From: Corynebacterium kutscheri
GTDB lineage: Bacteria; Actinomycetota; Actinomycetes; Mycobacteriales; Mycobacteriaceae
Assembly (NCBI RefSeq): GCF_000980835.1
Contig: NZ_CP011312.1
Location: 930,001-994,000 of the forward strand
Direction of reading: 5' to 3'
Length of the DNA: 64,000 nt
Shown one piece after another: positions 9,086 to 17,202 of the stretch. The notes below the pieces were generated by a model that did not search any database, was not told the origin of the DNA, and saw nothing but the letters and a program-made list of their open reading frames with translations. How positions within the stretch are numbered: the first letter of the stretch is position 1; the number at the start of each line of letters is the position of its first letter. The position numbers were made by a program, and so were the translations under genes.

Positions 9086-10000
9086 CTAGAAGAATTCTTG
9101 GACGGCGCTTAGCGGCGCGTTAAGCTCGGCGTGCGTAATAAGGCCTTCTTTGATACCCCACATGGATAAGATTCGTGCGTAGTCACCTGTATCTACAAGG
9201 TGTTGCATTGCTGCTGTTAGTGCCGGGCCAAGTGGTGAATCTTTGGGTACCGCCATGCCATAAGGAGCAGCATCGAAAATATGACCCGTGGTCTCGATTT
9301 CTTTATCGGCACGCTCAATAGCCCATGCAAGGACTGGTGAATCGGCACTAAAAATGTCAGCGCGTCCAAGAACAAGTGCTGTTGCTGCTTGGTCGGAAGT
9401 GTCATAGGAAAGAATTTCGATAGGAGCTTCGCCCTTATCAATGCATGCTTGACTGAGTGGACGAACATCATCAGTTTCGGAGACCGTTGTGCGCTGCACT
9501 GCGATAGTAAGACCGCAAGCGTTTTCGCGGGAGAAATTTGCACCAGTTTTTTGACCCCACTGAATACCGGCATAGAGGAAATCAACGAAGTCATAGTTGC
9601 TACGTCGTTCTTCGGTATCAGTAAACCCACTTGCTGCTATATCAATGGTCCCAGCAGATAGTGAAGGTAAAATAAGAGAGAAATCTAGTTGCTGGGCTTG
9701 AAACTCAAGACCCATAACTGATGCTGCGGCGCGTGCGAGATCCATCTCTACACCAATAATATTGTGTTGTGAGTCTTTAAACTCAAAAGGAGCAAAAGGC
9801 GGATTGGTTCCAGCGACAAGCGTGCCTTTGTTGGCAAGTTCTGGGGGAACAAGTGCCTGAATTTCGGCAACTGCGGCGGGGGAGATTTCTTCCCAACCGT
9901 CAGGATGTCCTTGTTCCTCATTGGTTACGCAGGCGCTTAATCCTAGGCTTAGGCTGAGCGTAGTTGCGAGAGCAACGAGGCGTGTCAGTGGGCGCTTCAT
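9086..10000 (-). CDS. Amino-acid ABC transporter substrate-binding lipoprotein
   Basis: 304 aa SBP family 3 protein. A signal peptide with lipobox LSAC (Cys 24) anchors it outside the membrane. The mature region has the family start 'KGTLVAGTNPPFAPFEF' and the segment 'IDIAASGFTDTEERR'. First gene of the minus-strand importer operon. Upstream (10001-10200) is AT-rich and promoter-like on that strand. Ligand not predictable here. Confidence 0.93.
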   Translation of the reverse strand: MKRPLTRLVALATTLSLSLGLSACVTNEEQGHPDGWEEISPAAVAEIQALVPPELANKGTLVAGTNPPFAPFEFKDSQHNIIGVEMDLARAAASVMGLEFQAQQLDFSLILPSLSAGTIDIAASGFTDTEERRSNYDFVDFLYAGIQWGQKTGANFSRENACGLTIAVQRTTVSETDDVRPLSQACIDKGEAPIEILSYDTSDQAATALVLGRADIFSADSPVLAWAIERADKEIETTGHIFDAAPYGMAVPKDSPLGPALTAAMQHLVDTGDYARILSMWGIKEGLITHAELNAPLSAVQEFF

Positions 10001-10200
10001 AAAATAGATATTATACCGGATTTAGTAATATTAATAATCGCAATGAATACTTTTTGCATATTTTTTGATTTTAACTGGGTAAATGCGTTAAAAATTATTT
10101 ACTTTCATGCATTTAAAAATATAGCAAGCATGATTTTGCGTTATGCAACTAGCTATGGCGACGTGTTATTAAAAATAGTGAAAATGACATGATAAGCACA

Positions 10201-10229
10201 TAAAAAAGGTGGCTTCTATTGAAGCCACC
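10201..10229 (-). terminator. Rho-independent terminator of the DUF368 gene
   Basis: Perfect 9-bp stem GGTGGCTTC/GAAGCCACC (10208-10216 with 10221-10229) with a TATT loop. On the minus strand it runs into a TTTTTT tract (10202-10207). It lies 50 bases after the DUF368 stop codon. Confidence 0.85.
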
Positions 10230-10280
10230 GATATAAGTAGAGGCAAATAAATAATCTAAGAACTAGACTATGCGCTTTGA

Positions 10281-11252
10281 TTAGTCGTGTTGTGGGGTAG
10301 TGGATGAGTTTGTATTTTGGGTGCCAGAATCAGTAAATCGCTCTAGGAGCATGACTCCACCAGCGATAAGTGCGCCAACAAAAATAAGGCCGATGGTAGC
10401 CCCGATATTGCCATAAGGGGCAAGGAATTGTGAATTTTCATCTTGCCAGGGCCACAAGGCGCGCAAAGAACCAAGCATGAGGCCAGCCATAAACACCATA
10501 GTTAGTGTGTGGTGTTTGTGAAGCAAATAATTAAGCAGTTTAATAAAAAGAGTCAGACCAGTTATCGCTCCGAGGATGAAAACACCCATGATGCTAAGAT
10601 CGCGGTTACTGACTGCTGCAATAACTGGCTGATAGAGTCCCATTATTAACAGAATAAATGAGCCGGAAATGCCTGGCAGCACTAGCGCACAGATAGCAAT
10701 AGAGGCTGCGAAGAAAATCAGAATTAAGGATGGGTCAGTTTTTTCAGTTGAAGATATACCGGTGATAAAGAAAAGCATTATCGCGCCGATAAGAAAAAGG
10801 ATAGCGGCTGGAATTTTCTTATTGCTGAGATCGACGCGATCGGTAAGCCGAATGGGAACGATCAGACTTACGGTAACCATTCCTAGGAATAATGCGCGAG
10901 CATTTTCAGGATGATTCTCGACGAAATCATGCATCACTCCGGAGAAAACCAAGATGATGCCGATCATTCCAACACCAACGCTGATGAGAAATGACCATTC
11001 GATTTTTTTAATAGCGGTGCCAAAGCTTTTAGGGTCACTAAAAAGTACGCGTACGGAATGCAAAAGCGCGTTGGCATTACGCACGGCACGTTCATAAATG
11101 CCAACGACAAGTGCAATGGTGCCGCCAGAAACGCCGGGAACCATTTCTGCAAGACCAATAAGAACACCGACGAAAACATTAATTAGCAAGCTAAACGGAT
11201 TACGAGAGCTGGTAGCTGTATCGGTCGTACTCGCGGTCTGGGGAGCGGTCAT
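10281..11252 (-). CDS. DUF368 family membrane protein
   Basis: 323 aa with about eight transmembrane helices. It has the family hallmarks AEMVPGVSGGTIALVVGIYE near the N-terminus and LVLPGISGSFILLIMGLY in the middle. This family includes proteins linked to undecaprenyl-phosphate recycling (PopT/DUF368), so a role in lipid-carrier translocation is plausible but not shown. The tail is polar and Thr/Ser-rich. Monocistronic, divergent from the deo regulator across 11253-11536. Confidence 0.85.
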   Translation of the reverse strand: MTAPQTASTTDTATSSRNPFSLLINVFVGVLIGLAEMVPGVSGGTIALVVGIYERAVRNANALLHSVRVLFSDPKSFGTAIKKIEWSFLISVGVGMIGIILVFSGVMHDFVENHPENARALFLGMVTVSLIVPIRLTDRVDLSNKKIPAAILFLIGAIMLFFITGISSTEKTDPSLILIFFAASIAICALVLPGISGSFILLIMGLYQPVIAAVSNRDLSIMGVFILGAITGLTLFIKLLNYLLHKHHTLTMVFMAGLMLGSLRALWPWQDENSQFLAPYGNIGATIGLIFVGALIAGGVMLLERFTDSGTQNTNSSTTPQHD

Positions 11253-11536
11253 ATGTGTGCTTCAACCTTATGTCTAGTCGATATTTTGATCGCTCATAAC
11301 AGTACCGAACAATGTGAGCTGGATCGGTATTGACGCTCGTCGTTAAGTTTAAAGTTGTGTAGAGATATATGTCTTTTCCTACTGCTTAGGGTGGGTTTTA
11401 GGAAGGTTAGTTGGTCGAGATTGGTTAGATAGTCATAAATATGAATACAGTAAAAAAGCTTGTAATCAGCACTTATGCTTTTTTCTTATCTGGTAGCCGA
11501 AGCGGGAGAAAAAAGGGGAGGTAAAGATATGTCATC

Positions 11537-12484
11537 ATGGAAAGTATGGAAACACGTGATGCGCTCGCGATTGATGCTGCTAGGTTGTACTACATTGCTG
11601 GAATGGGGCAGATTGAGGTAGCAAAAACTCTTGGGGTGTCGCGACCTACTGTTTCTAAAATGCTGTCATATGCACGGGAAATGGGGTTTGTGAGTATTCA
11701 CATTAATGATCCTCGTGAAGATCAAGATGCGGTAGCTGCCCGGTTGATGGAACTTTTTGGTTTGGAAAAAGTGCACGTTGTGCGCCCGGCCTCACAGACT
11801 GAGCATGAGTTACGGCAAGAATTAGGTAGCCAAGGAGCAGCACTTTTGGAGGAATGTCTTAGCGATAATATGTCGGTGGGCATTTCTTGGGGGCATACCA
11901 TGGGCGTGGTGGCAGAGCATATTCGCCCGTTGGCACTGCAGGGGATTAAAGTTGTGCAACTTAAAGGTGGGCATTCACATACTGAACGCAATACTCATGA
12001 TGTGGTGACTTTGACTAAATTTGCGCGGGCGTTGAATGCAGAAATGCTTACTCTGCCGTTACCGGTAATTTTTGATAATCGAAAAGCTAAAGAGATTGTG
12101 GTTCAGGATCGCCATATTGCGCACATGCTTGAAGAAGGTGCGAAAGTTGATATGGCTGTTTTTACTGTTGGAGATGTGCAGCCAGAAAATCTATTAATGA
12201 ACCTTGGTTATTTAAGCGATGAGGAAATTGAGCGGTTGCGGCAGAATGCAATAGGCGATGTGTGCTCACGTTTTTATACCGTTACGGGTGAGGTGGCGGA
12301 TCAAGAAATCGATGCCCGGACAGTTGGCATTACGATTAAAGATCTTTCAACTAGGCCGATCCGACTTTTGGTTGCTGGTGGCTTATCTAAGATGGAAGCG
12401 ATACGAGTAGCACTTCATATGGGGTTAGCAACTCACTTAGTTATTGACCGTGATACTGCGGAAAGAATCATTGAAGCAAGCTAG
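11537..12484 (+). CDS. SorC/DeoR-type transcriptional regulator of the deo cluster
   Basis: 315 aa. An N-terminal helix-turn-helix (MGQIEVAKTLGVSRPTVSKML, about residues 22-42) precedes a SorC-type sugar-phosphate-binding domain (GISWGHTM, LKGGHSHTERNTHD). B. subtilis DeoR, a repressor released by deoxyribose-5-phosphate, belongs to this family, and this gene lies immediately upstream of deoD-MFS-deoC-mutase. I infer a local deoxynucleoside-responsive regulator. The strong GGGGAGG lies 15 nt before the ATG, longer than ideal, but no other in-frame start fits. Confidence 0.85.
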   Translation: MESMETRDALAIDAARLYYIAGMGQIEVAKTLGVSRPTVSKMLSYAREMGFVSIHINDPREDQDAVAARLMELFGLEKVHVVRPASQTEHELRQELGSQGAALLEECLSDNMSVGISWGHTMGVVAEHIRPLALQGIKVVQLKGGHSHTERNTHDVVTLTKFARALNAEMLTLPLPVIFDNRKAKEIVVQDRHIAHMLEEGAKVDMAVFTVGDVQPENLLMNLGYLSDEEIERLRQNAIGDVCSRFYTVTGEVADQEIDARTVGITIKDLSTRPIRLLVAGGLSKMEAIRVALHMGLATHLVIDRDTAERIIEAS

Positions 12485-12495
12485 GTTGTGTATTA

Positions 12496-12557
12496 GTTCA
12501 CCATTCTGAACAAATGTGCGTAATTGCATTGACATATGTTCTTGACAGATTTAGGCT
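12496..12557 (+). promoter_or_regulatory. deo promoter with overlapping inverted repeats (candidate operator)
   Basis: Candidate -35 TTGACA (12529-12534) and -10 TAGGCT (12552-12557) with 17-nt spacing. GAACAAATGT (12508-12517) and ACATATGTTC (12532-12541) form a near-perfect inverted repeat that runs into the -35. A nearer GTTCA/TGAAC pair sits at 12496-12500/12507-12511, and a further TGAACA is at 12575-12580. These TGAACA half-sites resemble the ATTGAACA half-site of the B. subtilis DeoR operator. Binding by the adjacent regulator is inferred. Confidence 0.55.
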
Positions 12558-12617
12558 GACCTCAAGGAGCAATATGAACATTGCTCATGTCTTCCCTTAT
12601 AGTCTAGGAGTTCTGTC

Positions 12618-13334
12618 ATGTCTGATATTCTCACTCCCCATATTAACCCCCGCGGCGTTGATATTGCCGATACGGTTTTGCTACCTGGTGATCCGTTGCG
12701 TGCAAAGTTCATTGCAGAGACCTACTTAGATAATCTTGTTCAATTCAACTCTGTGCGCAACATGTTTGGCTATACCGGTACTTACAAGGGCACCCCGGTT
12801 TCGGTTATGGGTTCTGGCATGGGTATGCCTTCTATTGGCATCTATTCTTATGAACTTATTAACTTCTTCAAGGTAAAGAAGATTATCCGCGTGGGCTCTA
12901 TTGGGGCAATGCAGGAAGACATTGACCTTTATGATGTGATTGTGGGCGTGTCTGCTTCGACTGATTCGAACTTCCTTAGCCAGTACAATCTGCCCGGAAC
13001 TTATGCACCAACTGCATCCTGGAAGTTGCTCAAGGGCATTACCGACGAAGCCGAGAAGCAGAACGTTCCTGTTCACGTGGGTAATGTTTTATCTTCCGAT
13101 GTTTTCTACAATGCGGATAAAACTGTCACCGAGCGTTGGGCACGCATGGGTGTGCTTGGCGTGGAGATGGAATCCGCAGCGCTCTATGCTACCGCTGCGT
13201 ATGCAGGTGTGGATGCACTAGGTTTGTTTACCGTTTCCGATAACCTCATCACTGGCGCAAACTCTAGCTCTGATGAGCGTGAGACCGCCTTTACCCAGAT
13301 GATGGAATTGGCATTGCCACTAGCAGCGCTATAG
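12618..13334 (+). CDS. deoD: Purine-nucleoside phosphorylase, DeoD type
   Basis: 238 aa hexameric-type phosphorylase that splits purine (deoxy)nucleosides with phosphate. It has the nucleoside phosphorylase start TPHINPRGVDIADTVLLPGDPLRAKFIAE, the phosphate-site RVGSIGAM, VEMESAALY for the ribose, and the base-binding Asp in TVSDN. AGGAG lies seven bases before the ATG. First enzyme of the deo cluster; product (deoxy)ribose-1-phosphate feeds the mutase and DeoC. Confidence 0.96.
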   Translation: MSDILTPHINPRGVDIADTVLLPGDPLRAKFIAETYLDNLVQFNSVRNMFGYTGTYKGTPVSVMGSGMGMPSIGIYSYELINFFKVKKIIRVGSIGAMQEDIDLYDVIVGVSASTDSNFLSQYNLPGTYAPTASWKLLKGITDEAEKQNVPVHVGNVLSSDVFYNADKTVTERWARMGVLGVEMESAALYATAAYAGVDALGLFTVSDNLITGANSSSDERETAFTQMMELALPLAAL

Positions 13335-13362
13335 CGCAGATTTTTTGAAAGGTACAAAAATC

Positions 13363-14742
13363 GTGAGTACATCTAACCCTCGTATGGAAACTAGCCATAC
13401 GGGAGTAAACCCTAAGGCAGCAGTGCCGGTTTTATTGTTCTCCTTCGTTTTCTGCCTGGTAGTTGATAACGGTTTTAAGACAATGACCGGACCTATGGCA
13501 GCAGGTTTAGGTATCGATCCTAATACTGCCAGCCTACAAGCATCGCTTGCGGGTGTGATTATTGGTATCGGCGCTGTGGTTTATGCTGCGCTTGCCGACT
13601 CTATCTCTATTCGTAAGCTCATGCTTACCGGTGTGGCACTTATTGTCTTTGGCTCTGTGCTGGCCTTTATCTTTTCTAGCTCTTGGCCAATCGTTCTTTT
13701 AGGACGCATTATCCAAACTTCTGGTTTGGCTGCGGCAGAGACTTTGTACGTTATTTATGTAACCAAGCACCTTTCGGAGAAAGACCAGAAAACCTATTTA
13801 GGCTTTTCGACGGCTGCTTTCCAATCCGGTTTACTCATTGGCGCACTGACTAGTGGTTTGATCTCTACTCACGTTTCTTGGACCTATATGTTCCTAGTTC
13901 CACTGGTTTTGATCCTCACTGTGCCATTTTTAATTAAGCATGTTCCTGAGGATGAAGCTGTAGAAGGCCATCTTGATGCCTTAGGGCTCTTTTTGATTGC
14001 GGTCTTTGCAGCCAGCTTGACCATGTTCATTCAAGAGTTCAACTGGTGGTGGATGCTACCAGCAGTAGCTGGACTTGTTGCTTTTATTTGGCACGTGAAA
14101 AATGGCAAACAGCCGCTGGTTACCCCAGAATTCTTTACCAATGGCCGTTATATTTGGGCTATTGTTTTGGTTTTCATTATTTATTCCACCCAGCTTGGTT
14201 ACATCTTCCTACTTCCTTTCGCAGCTAGCGATTTACACGGCCTAAGCCAAGATCGAGCAGCAACATTGATGATTCCTGGTTATGTGTGCGCTATTCTCAT
14301 TGGTATTTTCTCTGGAAAAATCGGTAAAGTACTATCTTCTCGCGTTACTATCAACCTAGCGCTATCAATGATTATTGGTGCCCTGGTATTAGCAGCTTTA
14401 GGCATGCAAAGCAGCATTTGGGCAATTATTATTTCTATTGTCTTCTTCGCTTCCGGTTTTGCTTTGCTTTATGCTCCATTAGTTAATACTGCGTTGAGCC
14501 GAATCCTGCCTGCTAAGTCGGGTATTGCAATTGGTTTCTATAACCTGACTATTAATATCGCGATTCCACTTGGTATTGCTTACACTGCCCGTTTGCAAGC
14601 CTTGGACTTTAGCTACAGCGCCATCATGTGGATCCTGGCAGCGATTGGCGCATGCGGTTTCGCAATTTACTTCGTCGCTGATTACACCATGGCACGTGCA
14701 GAAGCCAGTGAAGAAAAAATGCCTGCACCGATTTCTGAATAA
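13363..14742 (+). CDS. MFS transporter, probable nucleoside uptake carrier
   Basis: 459 aa with 12-14 predicted transmembrane segments and the intracellular loop motif ADSISIRKLML between helices 2 and 3, like the drug:H+ antiporter branch of the major facilitator superfamily. Its position between deoD and deoC makes (deoxy)nucleoside uptake the best guess. I prefer GTG 13363 (GAAAGG ten bases upstream) over a TTG at 13345 in the same frame. Confidence 0.85.
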   Translation: MSTSNPRMETSHTGVNPKAAVPVLLFSFVFCLVVDNGFKTMTGPMAAGLGIDPNTASLQASLAGVIIGIGAVVYAALADSISIRKLMLTGVALIVFGSVLAFIFSSSWPIVLLGRIIQTSGLAAAETLYVIYVTKHLSEKDQKTYLGFSTAAFQSGLLIGALTSGLISTHVSWTYMFLVPLVLILTVPFLIKHVPEDEAVEGHLDALGLFLIAVFAASLTMFIQEFNWWWMLPAVAGLVAFIWHVKNGKQPLVTPEFFTNGRYIWAIVLVFIIYSTQLGYIFLLPFAASDLHGLSQDRAATLMIPGYVCAILIGIFSGKIGKVLSSRVTINLALSMIIGALVLAALGMQSSIWAIIISIVFFASGFALLYAPLVNTALSRILPAKSGIAIGFYNLTINIAIPLGIAYTARLQALDFSYSAIMWILAAIGACGFAIYFVADYTMARAEASEEKMPAPISE

Positions 14743-14784
14743 AAACCAGCCCACCCCCGTCTTAATAGCTTTTAAGGAGAAAAT

Positions 14785-15450
14785 ATGACTATCACTCGTA
14801 GCACTGTTGCCCAGATGATTGACCACACTTTGCTTAAACCAGAGGCAACCGCTGCTGATGTACAAGCGCTTATCGACGAGGCCACAGCCCTTGGTACCTA
14901 CAGCATTTGCATTTCTCCATCACAGCTACCAGTTGAGGTTCCCGCAGGACTGCATATAGCAACGGTTGTTGGCTTCCCATCTGGTGCGGTTAAACCAGAG
15001 GTGAAAGCTGCTGAAACTGTTCGTGCTATTGCCGATGGTGCCGAAGAAATTGACATGGTCATCAATATTGCTCTAGCTAAACAGGGGCTTTTTGATGAGT
15101 TGGAGCAGGAGATCAAGGCTGTTCGCGATGCAGCCCCAGCCCCAGCAATCGTTAAGGTTATCATTGAGTCCGCGGCACTGACCGATGAGGAAATCGTTGC
15201 TGCTTGTAAGGCATCTGAAGCAGCTGGTGCTGATTTTGTGAAGACTTCTACTGGTTTCCACCCAGCTGGCGGTGCTAGTGCACATGCAGTTAAACTTATG
15301 GCTGACACTGTTAGTGGGCGATTAGGCGTTAAGGCTTCCGGTGGTATTCGTACTCCTGAAGCAGCAGCAGAAATGATTGAGGCAGGAGCAACCCGCCTAG
15401 GGCTATCTGCATCTGCCGGTATTCTGGCAGGGTTTGATGAGAATGAATAA
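14785..15450 (+). CDS. deoC: Deoxyribose-phosphate aldolase
   Basis: 221 aa class I aldolase cleaving 2-deoxyribose-5-phosphate to acetaldehyde and glyceraldehyde-3-phosphate. The Schiff-base Lys is residue 153 in FVKTSTGF; the assisting Lys 183 is in VKASGGIR and the Asp in [15 protein letters not shown] precedes the ATG at good distance. The stop overlaps the next gene, so translation is probably coupled. Confidence 0.96.
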   Translation: MTITRSTVAQMIDHTLLKPEATAADVQALIDEATALGTYSICISPSQLPVEVPAGLHIATVVGFPSGAVKPEVKAAETVRAIADGAEEIDMVINIALAKQGLFDELEQEIKAVRDAAPAPAIVKVIIESAALTDEEIVAACKASEAAGADFVKTSTGFHPAGGASAHAVKLMADTVSGRLGVKASGGIRTPEAAAEMIEAGATRLGLSASAGILAGFDENE

Positions 15451-17089
15451 CCAACTTTTAGAAACCGCACGCTTATGGGCAGCGCACGATCCTGATCCCA
15501 GCACAAAAGGATTCATCGATAAGCTTATTGCTGAGGGTAATGAAGAAGAACTCAGTAAAGCTTTTGCTGGTGCATTGACCTTCGGTACTGCAGGTATTCG
15601 CGGTGAGGTCGGTGCAGGTGAATCACGGATGAACCGAGCTGTGGTTATTCGCACCACAGCTGGGGTAATGAACTGGCTCAATAAACAGTGTGAGAATCCA
15701 GTTGTGGTTATCGGTTGCGATGCACGTCATGGTTCGGAGCAGTTCCATAAGGATGCTGCTGCAGTTGTCTCCGCAGCTGGTGGTAAAGCATTGATTTTGC
15801 CACAGCAAAACCCAACTCCATTGACTGCCTTTAGCGTGAAGAAACTAGGTGCAGACGCTGGAATTATGATCACTGCATCGCATAACCCACCAGCAGATAA
15901 TGGTTATAAGGTGTACCTCGGTGGCCGGGTAGCAACCGGTGCTGCTGAGGGAGTACAACTTATTTCACCTGCGGATAAAGAAATTGCTGCGGCTATTGCC
16001 GAAGCAGGATTTGCCGATGAAATTCCGATGAGCACTGAGAACATCGAAGAAATTGATACTCGTGCTGATTACTTGGCACGTGCTAACCAGCTTGCTGGTA
16101 AGTATCGTGATGTCACTATTGCTTTAACTGCAATGCATGGTGTTGGGGCCGCCCTAGGGGAGAAGTTACTCAAAGAGGCCGGCTTTAACGTTAGCCTGGT
16201 TCCTGAACAAGCAGAACCAGATCCAGATTTTCCTACGGTAAATTTTCCTAACCCAGAGGAAAAAGGTGCACTGGATCTAGCGAAGGCACATGCTACCAAG
16301 ATCGGTGCCGAGGTCATTATTGCTTATGACCCTGATGCCGATCGCTGCGCCGTAGCTGTTCCTGATGCTCAAGCAGAAGGTGGATTTCGCCAGCTTACCG
16401 GCGATGAACTTGGCGCATTATTAGGTAACTATATGATTGATCATGTTGCTGCTGATCGTCATAGTTTTGCTAATTCCATTGTTTCTGGTCGCCTGCTATC
16501 AAAGGTTGCTGCTAATGCTGGTTTCAACCATGATGCGACCCTGACTGGTTTTAAGTGGATTGCGCGCACCCCACATCTTGGTTTTGGTTATGAGGAAGCT
16601 ATTGGTTATTGCTGTGATCCAGAAGCCGTAGCTGATAAGGATGGTATTTCCACCTCCATCGTGGTAGCAAGTATGGTTGGTGAGTTGAAGTCTCAAGGCA
16701 AGACCCTTGATGATGCTCTTGATGATTTAGCTCGTACCCATGGTCTTTATGCAACTGCACCATTGACCTTCCGGGTAGAAGACCTCAGTATTATTAGTAC
16801 CTCAATGGCGACGTTGCGTAACCAGCCGCCAACGCAATTAGCTGGGGCTAAGATTATTGAGGTCAAAGATATGGCTAAAGACGAGTTGGGTATTGGTGCA
16901 ACCGATGGCATGTACTTTATTACCGAATCTGGTGACCGAGTTATTTGCCGCCCATCTGGTACTGAGCCAAAGCTTAAATTCTACCTTGAAGTGGTTCTAC
17001 CCGTTGAAGGAGATAATGTTCCACGTGCTGAGGCAACTGAGCGCCTGGATCGCATTGCACAAGATTTGCGTGAGCATTTAGGGCTATAA
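15437..17089 (+). CDS. Phosphopentomutase/phosphoglucomutase (PGM2-type)
   Basis: 550 aa alpha-D-phosphohexomutase. The phosphoserine loop TASHNP is near residue 146, the Mg site DPDADR near the middle, the sugar-binding [10 protein letters not shown] later, and the phosphate loop CRPSGTEPK near the C-terminus. The FGYEEAIGY form and deo context favour conversion of (deoxy)ribose-1-phosphate to the 5-phosphate for DeoC. Glucose-phosphate activity is not excluded. It overlaps deoC. Starts at 15434 (TTG), 15437 or 15443 are possible; I chose 15437 for its spacing from CAGGG. Confidence 0.9.
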   Translation: MRMNNQLLETARLWAAHDPDPSTKGFIDKLIAEGNEEELSKAFAGALTFGTAGIRGEVGAGESRMNRAVVIRTTAGVMNWLNKQCENPVVVIGCDARHGSEQFHKDAAAVVSAAGGKALILPQQNPTPLTAFSVKKLGADAGIMITASHNPPADNGYKVYLGGRVATGAAEGVQLISPADKEIAAAIAEAGFADEIPMSTENIEEIDTRADYLARANQLAGKYRDVTIALTAMHGVGAALGEKLLKEAGFNVSLVPEQAEPDPDFPTVNFPNPEEKGALDLAKAHATKIGAEVIIAYDPDADRCAVAVPDAQAEGGFRQLTGDELGALLGNYMIDHVAADRHSFANSIVSGRLLSKVAANAGFNHDATLTGFKWIARTPHLGFGYEEAIGYCCDPEAVADKDGISTSIVVASMVGELKSQGKTLDDALDDLARTHGLYATAPLTFRVEDLSIISTSMATLRNQPPTQLAGAKIIEVKDMAKDELGIGATDGMYFITESGDRVICRPSGTEPKLKFYLEVVLPVEGDNVPRAEATERLDRIAQDLREHLGL

Positions 17090-17125
17090 AACACTTGGTC
17101 ACAAGTAATTAAGCTGATAGTGAGT

Positions 17126-17160
17126 AAGAAGCGCACTGCTAAGCGGTGCGCTTCTTTATA
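17126..17160. terminator. Bidirectional terminator between the deo cluster and polA
   Basis: An 11-bp perfect stem AAGAAGCGCAC/GTGCGCTTCTT (17126-17136 with 17146-17156) followed by TATATTT on the plus strand. It sits between convergent genes, 37 bases after the mutase stop. Confidence 0.8.
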
Positions 17161-17202
17161 TTTCGGTTAAGGTTGGTTTTCTAATAAATAGATACCACGT
17201 AT

